Source: Kordiimonas sediminis (GTDB taxonomy: Bacteria; Pseudomonadota; Alphaproteobacteria; Sphingomonadales; Kordiimonadaceae). From it: a stretch of DNA of 64,000 bases. A program made the translations under genes and the position numbers. Shown in pieces: positions 34,296-42,914 of the stretch (position 1 is its first letter; every line of letters starts with the position of its first letter). The stretch spans positions 1,337,893 through 1,401,892 of the forward strand of contig NZ_BNCI01000001.1 of NCBI RefSeq assembly GCF_014656395.1, written 5' to 3'. A model generated the notes under the pieces. It made no database searches. It was not told the origin of the DNA and saw only the letters and a list, made by a program, of their open reading frames with translations.

Positions 34296-35924
34296 CTAGA
34301 CCTTACGGGCCGTGCTGATCACGTTTACATTGTTAAAGCGGGTGGTAGGGCAACCGTGTGAAACGGCGCTTACCTGGGGCGGCTGCCCCTTACCATCAAA
34401 GAATGATCCACCAATTCTGTAGTCAGACTTGCCAGCCAGATCGGTACAACTGTTCCAGAATTCCTGTGTATTGGACTGGTAAGCAACATCTTCGATCTGA
34501 TCAACGATCTTGCCGTCCTTGATTTCATAGAAAAGCTGACCACCAAACTGGAAGTTATAGCGCTGCTGATCAATCGAGAAAGATCCGCGGCCAACGATAT
34601 AGATACCGTTTTCAACGCCTGCGATCACATCTTCTGCGCTTTTGTCTTCTTCGCCAGGACGCAGGGAGACGTTTGCCATCCGCTGGAACTGCACATCACG
34701 CCAGCTTTGGGAATAACAGCAGCCATGCGATTCTTTTTCGTCAATGATATGGGCCTGATCGCGGATCGCCTGATAGTTTACAAGGATACCGTCTTTTACA
34801 AGGTCCCATTCCTTGGTCTTCACGCCTTCATCGTCCCAGCCAACATAGCCAAGGGAGCCAACCTGGGTCTTGTCCGCAAACAGATTGACTTTGTCAGACC
34901 CATATTCAAACGTGCCGCTTTTCCATTTGTCGAGCGTTGCAAAGCTGGTGCCCGCATAGTTGGCTTCATAGCCAAGAACACGGTCAAGTTCCAGCGGGTG
35001 TCCTACGCTTTCATGGATTGTCAGCATCAGGTGGTGCGGGTCGAGAACCAGATCATATTTGCCAGGCTCTACCGATTTGGCCTTCAGTTTTACCTGAAGC
35101 TGTTTGGCTGCCTCGGTCGCATCTTCGACAAGGTCATATGACTTGCCGTACCCGATGTTGGCACCCTGCACGCGGATTTTGTCTTCTTCGCGACCATCCA
35201 GATATTCAAAACCCATTCCAACTGGGTTTCCAAGGCCTTGGCGCTGTTTGAAGCCGCTTTCACCCACAGCTGTGGCAAAGAATGGACACCAGAGGCGGTG
35301 CACATCCTGATCTGTGTATGTGCCCTCAGTCGATCCGAAATATTTCTGCTCGTTCACCAGGAACAATACGCTGGTGATGAAGTTCGCACCGTTTGAAAGG
35401 GCTGCATTGTTTGCTTCCAGAAGCAAGTCGACCTTTTCCTTAATTGGAACCTCGAAGGCATTTTTCTTGATTGGTGTTTTCCATTCAACATCGCCGTAGC
35501 TTTCGACAGGGGCTAGCTGCACGGGATCTGTCTGAAACTTGGCATTTGCCTTTGCCACCGCAACGGCTGTTTCGGCTGCCTTTGCAATGCCGTCATCCGT
35601 CATGTCGGATGTAGAGGCAAAACCCCATGTGCCGTCCGCTATCACACGAACACCAATGCCGTAGGATTCTGTATTCACTACGTTATCGACACGTTTTTCC
35701 TGAGCGGTGATGAATTGGTTCAGATACCGTCCGATACGTACGTCAGCATAGGTTGCCCCCTTTGACGTTGCCGCGTTCAGGGCGACATTGGTCATCCGCT
35801 TTTTCATCGCGACATCTGCTGCTGGCTCTAGCAGAGCTTCTGCGGATACTGCATTCCCAATCACGGGTAGCATAAGGCCCCCAAGCCCCACACCAGTTAG
35901 TTTGATAAATTGCCTTCTGTCCAT
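34296..35924 (-). CDS. TldD-like metallopeptidase with twin-arginine signal
   Basis: 542 residues. The N-terminus MDRRQFIKLTGVGLGGLMLP is a clear Tat signal (RRQFIK), with a cut near VSAEA. The catalytic HExxxH motif reads HESVGH (304-309). The C-terminal part has IGGSFFDGKGQPPQVSAVSHGCP. In E. coli TldD a cysteine in GWCGK is a zinc ligand; here that place appears to read FFDGK, and the nearest Cys lies about ten residues later in SHGCP. Being exported is unusual, since classical TldD/TldE work in the cytoplasm. First gene of an eight-gene operon; AAAGGC precedes the ATG. Confidence 0.9.
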   Translation of the reverse strand: MDRRQFIKLTGVGLGGLMLPVIGNAVSAEALLEPAADVAMKKRMTNVALNAATSKGATYADVRIGRYLNQFITAQEKRVDNVVNTESYGIGVRVIADGTWGFASTSDMTDDGIAKAAETAVAVAKANAKFQTDPVQLAPVESYGDVEWKTPIKKNAFEVPIKEKVDLLLEANNAALSNGANFITSVLFLVNEQKYFGSTEGTYTDQDVHRLWCPFFATAVGESGFKQRQGLGNPVGMGFEYLDGREEDKIRVQGANIGYGKSYDLVEDATEAAKQLQVKLKAKSVEPGKYDLVLDPHHLMLTIHESVGHPLELDRVLGYEANYAGTSFATLDKWKSGTFEYGSDKVNLFADKTQVGSLGYVGWDDEGVKTKEWDLVKDGILVNYQAIRDQAHIIDEKESHGCCYSQSWRDVQFQRMANVSLRPGEEDKSAEDVIAGVENGIYIVGRGSFSIDQQRYNFQFGGQLFYEIKDGKIVDQIEDVAYQSNTQEFWNSCTDLAGKSDYRIGGSFFDGKGQPPQVSAVSHGCPTTRFNNVNVISTARKV

Positions 35925-36154
35925 TTTTTTGCCTTTTGTTTATTAGCCCGCGGGCCATTTCTATAGCGCAATAGATTCCGATTAAGACGCCGTGCCCCTC
36001 CCTGTGGACAGACGCAAAGGATTTTTACACGCTGGAATACTGTATAGACAATTGGCACTTGTCAAATAGTTGCTGATGAAATTAAACCATGGTTTTAGTG
36101 GGCCGACCTGAAACTTCATTTGTCAAAAGCCATGATCCTCTTTGGTGTCCATAT

Positions 36155-37063
36155 TCAGAGCGGAACACTATTGTCGTTAGGAACTGCGGCGGGAGTGTTA
36201 GTGCCCTGGATTATATCTTTTTTCTCAAGGAGGGCCTTTGTCAGGAAACTGATCAGAGTTTTGATGCGGGGGCTGGTGCGCAAGTCAGGGTGCGTTAAAA
36301 TCCATAAGTCCTGCTGCAACAGGGGTTTTGTGCCCGGCAGGCGACGAACGGTAGGGTCCGTGTCGCCAAGAAAGCAGGGCCCCACATACATGCCAAAACC
36401 ACGTGCAACAATGCGGTGCCGGGCGGTGATGTCCTTTAGTTGCAGTTGCAAAGGATGGTTGGGGTAGGGGGATAGTGCCAGAAGTTCTCTATGCCATTTT
36501 TCGTCCATGCCACCAACCCAACACCGGTCCTCTTCCGGCGCGGTGCGCAGGTATGCGTCAGTGCTATAAAAGCCAATTGCGTAAGGAAACAGACGGCGTC
36601 CAACCAGATGGTCCGGTGGGGTGTCACTGCCGCGTATGACAACGTCTGCTTCTGACTTGTCCAGATCGACCAGAGTAAAGGAGCTGTCAATCCGCAACTT
36701 AATGTCGGGGTATGTTCTGCAAAACGCACTAATATCATCGGCCAGTAAATAGTCTGCATACGCTTCTGGCAAGGAGACATCTATACCCCCTTGGTGGTGC
36801 ATGTCCTGCGTGCTGATCAGATGGTTTGTTTCCTCCGCCAGTGCCTCCATCTTCTCAGCGGCCTTGACTAAAATCTCACCAGTTTGAGTGGCTTGATATC
36901 CTCCGGCAACTTGCTCAAATACATTATGGTTATAGGCATCATTCAGTGCCTGGATCCGCCTGGAAACCGTTGAATGGTTCACGCCCATAAGCTTTGCCGC
37001 GCCTCGCAACGTGCCCGTCCGCGCAAGTGACAGAATAAATTGATAATCATCCCATGCTTTCAT
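36155..37063 (-). CDS. LysR-family transcriptional regulator
   Basis: 302 residues, the usual length. N-terminal winged helix-turn-helix (FILSLARTGTLRGAAKLMGVNHSTVSRRIQALND), linker helix, and a LysR substrate-binding fold (about 90-290). There is no ribosome site; instead a 16-bp palindrome ends two bases before the start codon, so autoregulation by blocking at the start is possible. It diverges from the secreted NTF2-like gene at 37161, which is the probable target. Confidence 0.9.
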   Translation of the reverse strand: MKAWDDYQFILSLARTGTLRGAAKLMGVNHSTVSRRIQALNDAYNHNVFEQVAGGYQATQTGEILVKAAEKMEALAEETNHLISTQDMHHQGGIDVSLPEAYADYLLADDISAFCRTYPDIKLRIDSSFTLVDLDKSEADVVIRGSDTPPDHLVGRRLFPYAIGFYSTDAYLRTAPEEDRCWVGGMDEKWHRELLALSPYPNHPLQLQLKDITARHRIVARGFGMYVGPCFLGDTDPTVRRLPGTKPLLQQDLWILTHPDLRTSPRIKTLISFLTKALLEKKDIIQGTNTPAAVPNDNSVPL

Positions 37064-37064
37064 T

Positions 37065-37080
37065 GGTGCAAAATTGCACC
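37065..37080. promoter_or_regulatory. Palindrome between the LysR gene and the divergent secreted-protein gene
   Basis: GGTGCAA and TTGCACC flank AA, a perfect 7-bp dyad containing the T-N-A type core TGCAA..TTGCA seen in LysR boxes. It lies immediately upstream of the LysR start codon and about 80 bases before the divergent gene. Confidence 0.5.
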
Positions 37081-37160
37081 ATTTTACGGAAAAATCAATC
37101 CGCCCATGCTGGCAGGTGGGTATGTATGCTTCGGCTCTAATCGGAGAAGGAGCACATTAT

Positions 37161-38372
37161 ATGCGAGGACTATTAATGATGGCAGCACGCAGAACAGCGC
37201 TGGCGTGCATGACGGGACTATCCTTCGTGACCGCATCCCTTGGGGGACTGCAGGCCGTAAACGCTGCAGACGTGGCAGATACCACAGGGGTCTCAGGTGC
37301 CAAAGAAGACGTGATGGGACTTTTTGTGCTGCATAGCCCTACTTGGAGGGCAGAAGCGGATGTAATGAAGCGCATGCAGGAGGAGGAGCAATGCCAGATA
37401 CGGCGACAGGGCAGGATTGAAGGTGCTCGAGGAGCGATGTCCATTCAGGGGCTGGACCGGTTTAGCTTTTTTGAGTGTGCGAGGCGTCCGGCTGCTGCGC
37501 GACACGCATCCTGGGCGCAGTTTCAGAAAGATCTGAAGAGCGACGGGGCGCTTGCAGTTGCGGGTACCTATCACCGGTATCAAAAAGATACACCGGATGT
37601 AGACACTAGCAACAGTCGAAAATATGTGCTGAAAATCAGCCGTCTGAAGGGCGGGAAGGATGATGAGTTTTGGGCCGATCACACTGACTTTATGGATACG
37701 GCGCTTGAGCGCCCGCATGCCTTTACCTACAAAGCTGCGATACGCGTTGATTGGGCCGCAGGTATGCCTGCGCCCGAGTTGTTCGAAGTTTTTTATTATG
37801 ACAATGATGCCCAACAGGAACTGTTTCTGGAAAATAACCTGGACATACGACAGCGTTCAGCAACCTTTAACGCAAAGCATATGGCCGAGTATGTCTATAT
37901 GGCAGCAAGGGTTGAGACAAAAGAAGGCACTGATAAAAGCCCGCCGGGGGGCAACAGTCCCCAAGACAGCAGTGTGGGTGACGATGATGCCAGTGCTTTC
38001 TTCGCACAGTATCTGGATGCCTATAATGCCTATGATCCCGTGCGTGCGTCACAGAATTATAACGATACCGTAACAGTTATTGGTAAGACTGTATCCCAAC
38101 TGTCGCGGGACGGTATGGCATCGCTTTTAGGGCGCTTTCTGGGGCAACTGAAAGACCAGGGCGTCAAACGGTTTGCGTGGTCACATCAGGGGCTGCAAAT
38201 GCTGAATGATACGACCGCAATTGCCAGCAATGTTGCGGCACGGTATCTGGCAGACGGAACCGTTTTTAATACGGCTTCGGCAACTTTTGTTGCGGTGAAA
38301 ACGGACGCGGGCTGGAAAATATCTGTACTGATTTTGCATCCCTCAGATGCGATTTTGCCGCTGGGGCGCTAA
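37161..38372 (+). CDS. Secreted protein with C-terminal NTF2-like domain
   Basis: 403 residues. I start at 37161 because AAGGAG lies eight bases upstream and the protein then begins with a signal peptide (MAARRTALACMTGLSFVTASLGG, cut near VNAAD); the open frame begins at 37074. Residues about 50-250 form an unrecognised domain with FWADHTDFMDTALERPHAFTY-type beta strands. After a Gly/Pro-rich linker, residues about 280-400 look like a SnoaL/NTF2-like cone (FFAQYLDAYNAYDPVRASQNY, TDAGWKISVLILHPSD). A ligand-binding or enzymatic role is possible. Probably controlled by the divergent LysR protein. The photolyase gene follows 102 bases later in the same direction. Confidence 0.65.
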   Translation: MRGLLMMAARRTALACMTGLSFVTASLGGLQAVNAADVADTTGVSGAKEDVMGLFVLHSPTWRAEADVMKRMQEEEQCQIRRQGRIEGARGAMSIQGLDRFSFFECARRPAAARHASWAQFQKDLKSDGALAVAGTYHRYQKDTPDVDTSNSRKYVLKISRLKGGKDDEFWADHTDFMDTALERPHAFTYKAAIRVDWAAGMPAPELFEVFYYDNDAQQELFLENNLDIRQRSATFNAKHMAEYVYMAARVETKEGTDKSPPGGNSPQDSSVGDDDASAFFAQYLDAYNAYDPVRASQNYNDTVTVIGKTVSQLSRDGMASLLGRFLGQLKDQGVKRFAWSHQGLQMLNDTTAIASNVAARYLADGTVFNTASATFVAVKTDAGWKISVLILHPSDAILPLGR

Positions 38373-38474
38373 AACGTTTCAGTGCCAAAATTTGTCCCGT
38401 GGGTTTGGGGGTAGTTAAATCTGCGGCGCTGCTCTGTGCGTATACTTTTTATCATGTCAGATAAAGGAAGTGCC

Positions 38475-40025
38475 GTGCCGAGTATGCTGCCCAGATTAAT
38501 CCTGATCCTTGGGGACCAGTTAACCCCGGACATTTCTGCACTTAAGGGAGCCGACCCAGAGCGAGACCACGTGTTGATGGCGGAAGTGCAGGATGAAGCA
38601 ACATATGTTCGTCACCACAAAAAGAAGCTGGCATTTGTGTTGTCGGCCATGCGGCATTTTGCCGGGGAACTGCGGGCCCTTGGTTTCAAGGTTTTGTATG
38701 TGCCCCTGACGGATGATCACAATACTCAGTCACTGCCTGGGGAGGTTCGTCGTCACACTGCAGCAGGGCATTACAGCGACGTTGTCATGACCGAAGCGGG
38801 GGAGTGGAGACTGCGGCAGGCATTCTCCAAATTGGCTACAGATATTCCAGTGCCGCTGGAAATCCGTCCAGACACACGGTTCCTCTGCTCAGAGGAAGAG
38901 TTTAAAGATTGGGCAGAGGGTAGAAAAAGCCTGCGCATGGAATATTTCTATCGTGAAATGCGGCGCAAAACCGGTTTATTGATGGATGATGGCCAGCCAA
39001 TAGGTGGGCAGTGGAATTTTGACAGTGAAAACCGTAAACCGGCGAAGAATGATTTGTTTCTACCGTCTCCGCCCAGCCACACCCCGGACCAGATAACAGA
39101 GGATGTGATATCGTTGGTTGCGGAAACATTTGCGGATTATCCGGGTCAGTTGACACCTTTCTGGTTTGCTGTCACACGGGCGCAGGCGGAAAAGGCCGCA
39201 GACTATTTCATTACCCATGCATTAGCGGATTTTGGTGCCTATCAGGATGCCATGCTTTCGGGACATCGCTTTTTATACCATTCGGTATTGTCGCATTATA
39301 TTAATATCGGCCTTCTTGATCCACTCAGTGTGTGCTGGCAGGTGGACAGAGCGTACCGGGAAGGTCGGGTGCCGCTGAATAGTGCAGAAGGATTTATTCG
39401 TCAAATCATCGGATGGCGGGAGTATGTGCGCGGTATTTATTTTTTGAAAATGCCCGACTATGCCAGTAGCAATTATCTGGAAGCTGCCAGAGCCTTGCCG
39501 GACTTTTACTGGTCTGCCGACACGGACATGCACTGTGTGCGGGCGGCAGTTACGCAAACCATGGAGGGCGCGTACGCCCACCATATTCAGCGCTTGATGG
39601 TAACAGGCAATTTTGCATTGATTGCCGGGGTTGACCCCGGTGAATTGCACGAATGGTATCTGGCGGTTTATGCAGATGCATATGAGTGGGTGGAAATGCC
39701 CAATACAATTGGGATGAGCCAGTTTGCCGATGGCGGTCTGTTGGGGTCAAAACCATATGCCGCCAGCGGTAATTATATCAATAAAATGTCAGATTATTGC
39801 AAATCATGCCGGTATTCGGTATCGGCCAAGACCGGCGATGACAGCTGCCCGTTTAACAGCCTTTACTGGGATTTTATGATCAGACACAGATCCAGATTTG
39901 CGAAAAATCCCAGGGTCAGCAGGGTTTACACAACGTGGGACAGGATGAAAGAAGATACCAGGAATGCCTATACGTCAACGGCCCGTGCCTTTCTTGCACG
40001 GTTGGACGCAGGCAAGCGACTGTAG
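38475..40025 (+). CDS. Iron-sulfur bacterial photolyase/cryptochrome (PhrB type)
   Basis: 516 residues from GTG 38475 (AAGGAAG six bases upstream; other in-frame starts lie at 38436, 38454 and 38484). N-terminal Rossmann antenna domain (LILILGDQLTPDISAL) and C-terminal FAD domain. The four cluster ligands Cys354, Cys442, Cys445 and Cys458 (DMHCV, YCKSC, DDSCPF) keep the same spacing as in Agrobacterium PhrB (350, 438, 441, 454). PhrB repairs (6-4) photoproducts. HIQRLMVTGNFALIAG and WVEMPNTIGMSQFADGG are family hallmarks. It is convergent with the AraC gene 21 bases on. Confidence 0.95.
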   Translation: MPSMLPRLILILGDQLTPDISALKGADPERDHVLMAEVQDEATYVRHHKKKLAFVLSAMRHFAGELRALGFKVLYVPLTDDHNTQSLPGEVRRHTAAGHYSDVVMTEAGEWRLRQAFSKLATDIPVPLEIRPDTRFLCSEEEFKDWAEGRKSLRMEYFYREMRRKTGLLMDDGQPIGGQWNFDSENRKPAKNDLFLPSPPSHTPDQITEDVISLVAETFADYPGQLTPFWFAVTRAQAEKAADYFITHALADFGAYQDAMLSGHRFLYHSVLSHYINIGLLDPLSVCWQVDRAYREGRVPLNSAEGFIRQIIGWREYVRGIYFLKMPDYASSNYLEAARALPDFYWSADTDMHCVRAAVTQTMEGAYAHHIQRLMVTGNFALIAGVDPGELHEWYLAVYADAYEWVEMPNTIGMSQFADGGLLGSKPYAASGNYINKMSDYCKSCRYSVSAKTGDDSCPFNSLYWDFMIRHRSRFAKNPRVSRVYTTWDRMKEDTRNAYTSTARAFLARLDAGKRL

Positions 40026-40046
40026 GGGGGCAGAGGGGGCTATAGA

Positions 40047-41258
40047 TCAGGAAACCGCTTTGTTCCGTGCTTTTTTCTTATATTCTGAAGCCGTGCAGTT
40101 CATCTGTTCCTTGAAGGCTTTGTTGAAGGTGACACGGTTGCTGAAGCCTGATTCCAGAGCGATGCGTTCGATGGGCCAGTGTAGCTTTGGATCGTCAAGT
40201 AGCCCGACAGCATGCTGCACGCGGTAGCTGTTAATCAATTTATAGAAATTGGTCTCCAGCCCCTGATTGATGACCTGCGACAGCGTGTGTGATTTCATAT
40301 CCAGCTTTTTGGACAGGTCGGTCAGGGATAGTTTGTCATCCAGATAGAGCTGGTCTTCTTCCAGACTTTTTTCAATCATGCGGGCGATTTCATGGGTCGT
40401 GCTTTCCGGTAGGGCTGAATAGAGATATTTGACTTTTTCGTCAGTCTCTTGCGCCCCCGACGTGGCCTTTGCATTGGTTTGGCCAGCCTCTGTCAGCAGT
40501 CTTTCTTCCTGGGTGAAGACAATCTGAGGGTTCTGCAGACCTGCAAACCCCATGGCCAACACAATAACTGCGATGAATAATAACCAGCCTTGGCTGACCA
40601 GACTGAGTGTGCCTATCCCTGCATATTGCTGTGCAAGAAACAGACCCACCCACAAAGCCTCCAGAAGGATAAAGGAAATAGCCAACAATCTGAGTTGTTT
40701 GATAATGTCTCCGCTATTGTCCGACCGCAAATTCTCCGCGCTATGGGCAAATAGATTAAGTTTCTTCCAGCTTGCATACAGGTACCCGGCCAGAATGACC
40801 TTAATGGCAAGCAGCCTGATCACAATTGCTGTTGGAAGAACGACGATGCCACCGGCCGATGATGCGGATCGGTCATACAGCGCCACTTTCTCTGCGCCCG
40901 ACAGAAGTATGAAATCAGAGTTCACATAAAACCACATACCAACAAACGGGACCAGGTGCAGCGCCCAGTCGACAAGGCGGAATGGGGGGTCACCGGTCAT
41001 TCTTCTTACATATGCATAAAAAACCGGCCCCAGTGTCAGTACCATATAGGGCATCAAATTCATCAGATGGGGAACATAGCGGTATAAACCAGAATAGACG
41101 GCACCACCTTCGAACAGGGTATAAGCCATGATGGCAAGCATGACAGATAATAGCCGACCGGATTGCAGGGTTGCAGAGCGTCGCCATAAGACGATTGCAA
41201 GCATAAAGGCATGACTGAATGCTATGAAATATATTACGCTGAGAAGGCTAAGCGCCAT
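40047..41258 (-). CDS. AraC-family regulator with N-terminal 7TM domain
   Basis: 403 residues. The first about 240 residues contain seven hydrophobic helices (for example LLSVIYFIAFSHAFMLAIVLW, LLFIAVIVLAMGFAGL); the last about 110 are an AraC helix-turn-helix pair (LSLTDLSKKLDMKSHTLSQVIN, ERIALESGFSNRVTFNKAFKEQ). It is thus a membrane-bound one-component sensor. The ATG diverges from the YD-repeat-like gene at 41403 across a gap of 144 bases, making the 41.4-45.8 kb cassette its likely target. The inducing signal is unknown. Confidence 0.88.
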   Translation of the reverse strand: MALSLLSVIYFIAFSHAFMLAIVLWRRSATLQSGRLLSVMLAIMAYTLFEGGAVYSGLYRYVPHLMNLMPYMVLTLGPVFYAYVRRMTGDPPFRLVDWALHLVPFVGMWFYVNSDFILLSGAEKVALYDRSASSAGGIVVLPTAIVIRLLAIKVILAGYLYASWKKLNLFAHSAENLRSDNSGDIIKQLRLLAISFILLEALWVGLFLAQQYAGIGTLSLVSQGWLLFIAVIVLAMGFAGLQNPQIVFTQEERLLTEAGQTNAKATSGAQETDEKVKYLYSALPESTTHEIARMIEKSLEEDQLYLDDKLSLTDLSKKLDMKSHTLSQVINQGLETNFYKLINSYRVQHAVGLLDDPKLHWPIERIALESGFSNRVTFNKAFKEQMNCTASEYKKKARNKAVS

Positions 41259-41402
41259 AGTCGGTCCCGCAGTTATTTACCCGCTTGGTATTAAGACTAT
41301 CCGGAAAGGGTGTGTAAATCTCCATTTATTTTATCAGGAAGGGAGCGGCTCTTATCTACCCTGTTCTTTCAGTCGGGGCATGAAAGATAAAAGGGATACA
41401 AA

Positions 41403-42773
41403 ATGGATGTGAAAGCAATACTGGCAAGGGGATTAAGCGCTATTATTCTACTGTCTGGCGGGGCGATTGCAGATGGTGAAGGCGCGGCCAGTGGCGCTGC
41501 ATACAAAGAATATTGTGCCAGTGTAACTTTTCGAGAAACGCCCTTTGCGGATATACGGTGTGGCAGGAAGCTACGCCAACAGACTATCGGGGAAATGAAA
41601 CATTTCCAGCTGGACTATGATGGTGCAGGCAGGCTCACAGAAGTTCGCTATCAGCAGGGCACTTCTCTCAGGGCTTACAGTGACAGGTTTGTCCGCGCAC
41701 CGCGCATCGCAATTACCTATCAGAATGATACGGAAATCCGCACTTTCTATAATGAGTGGGGCCACAGGGCGCTGGTAAGCGGTGATGTTTATGAAGTGCG
41801 CTTTAATCTGGACGCGGAGGGTGTCCGAAAGGCTGCACATTTTTACGGGTTGGATGGCCAGCCGGTAAATAATGATTTCGGTATAGCTAAGTATGAATGG
41901 GATGTTGCCACAGACGGGGACGTAATTGAACGCCGCTATAACCTAGCCGGGGAATTGGTGCGTAATCGCCCTGGATTTGGCTATATGATTACCCGGTTTA
42001 GCTATGATGCCAGAGGCTTGCTGGCGCAGATGGACAATCTTGGTACAGATGGGCTGAAGGTAACAGCAGATGAAGCCGGTATTGTCAGTACACGGATCAA
42101 TTATGACCATCATGGGCAGTTTACCGGTTGGGTGAATCTGAATGCCGCTGGAAACCCGCAGCGAGGTATGAGCGATATTGCAATTATTCGGTATCTTCCA
42201 TCACGCTATGCCTCTGAGGAAGTTGCGACATTCATTGATGCGGACGGTACACCCCAGACAACCGGGTGGGGGGCGCATCAAGTTATCTATAGTTTTGATG
42301 TGTTTGGTAATGCGGTTGACCGCAAACATTATGATACTTCGGGGCAACTGACGGGGACTGTCTCAGGTGTGGCGCGAATAGTCTCCCGCTGGACACAGGA
42401 TGGTGCTTACCACCAAGAGGACCAGTATTTTGACACCGATGACAATCCTGTTGCCAGCAGCTATTCCAAAATTCACAAGCTTGCCACCCAGATGGGAAAG
42501 AACGGCAGACCCGCGGAAAGAAGCTTTTTAAATCTGGCGGAGGATGTGATCACTCATCCCGGATTAGGGTATGCAACAGAGTATTTTATCTTTGATGCAG
42601 CGGGCCGTCTTACAGAGAGGGGATTTCGGGATGCAGACGGCTCCCCCGCGGACCACCGCACATGGGGTGTTGCCCGTTTTACATATACGTATGACGGTAC
42701 CAATTTGACATCTGCGCGTGCTTACAAGGCAGATGGAACCGTCGCAAAACCACTGTGGAATCCAGCGCACTAA
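41403..42773 (+). CDS. Secreted YD-repeat-like protein A
   Basis: 456 residues. N-terminal signal peptide (ILARGLSAIILLSGGAIA). The rest is built from repeating beta-hairpin units that resemble weak YD/RHS repeats (LDYDGAGRLTEVRYQQ, FSYDARGLLAQMDNL, YSFDVFGNAVDRKHYD, FIFDAAGRLTERGFRD). It has no toxin tip, no RHS core motif and no T6SS partner. Its first about 230 residues are clearly homologous to the protein encoded at 44293 (shared FRE[TS]P near the N-terminus, LDAxG, YEW, NxAGE, RP). It stands first in a cassette next to a membrane AraC regulator. Function unknown. Confidence 0.7.
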   Translation: MDVKAILARGLSAIILLSGGAIADGEGAASGAAYKEYCASVTFRETPFADIRCGRKLRQQTIGEMKHFQLDYDGAGRLTEVRYQQGTSLRAYSDRFVRAPRIAITYQNDTEIRTFYNEWGHRALVSGDVYEVRFNLDAEGVRKAAHFYGLDGQPVNNDFGIAKYEWDVATDGDVIERRYNLAGELVRNRPGFGYMITRFSYDARGLLAQMDNLGTDGLKVTADEAGIVSTRINYDHHGQFTGWVNLNAAGNPQRGMSDIAIIRYLPSRYASEEVATFIDADGTPQTTGWGAHQVIYSFDVFGNAVDRKHYDTSGQLTGTVSGVARIVSRWTQDGAYHQEDQYFDTDDNPVASSYSKIHKLATQMGKNGRPAERSFLNLAEDVITHPGLGYATEYFIFDAAGRLTERGFRDADGSPADHRTWGVARFTYTYDGTNLTSARAYKADGTVAKPLWNPAH

Positions 42774-42914
42774 TAGAGGGGTAAGACCGGAGGAAGCTTT
42801 CCCACCCCCGTGGTCCTGCGATTAATGCGGTTAATTTCAATCCATCTTATCAAACTGTGGCGGAATGCGGTGCAAGGATAATCCCATGTTTCACAAAGGG
42901 GTGGTGGACGTTAG

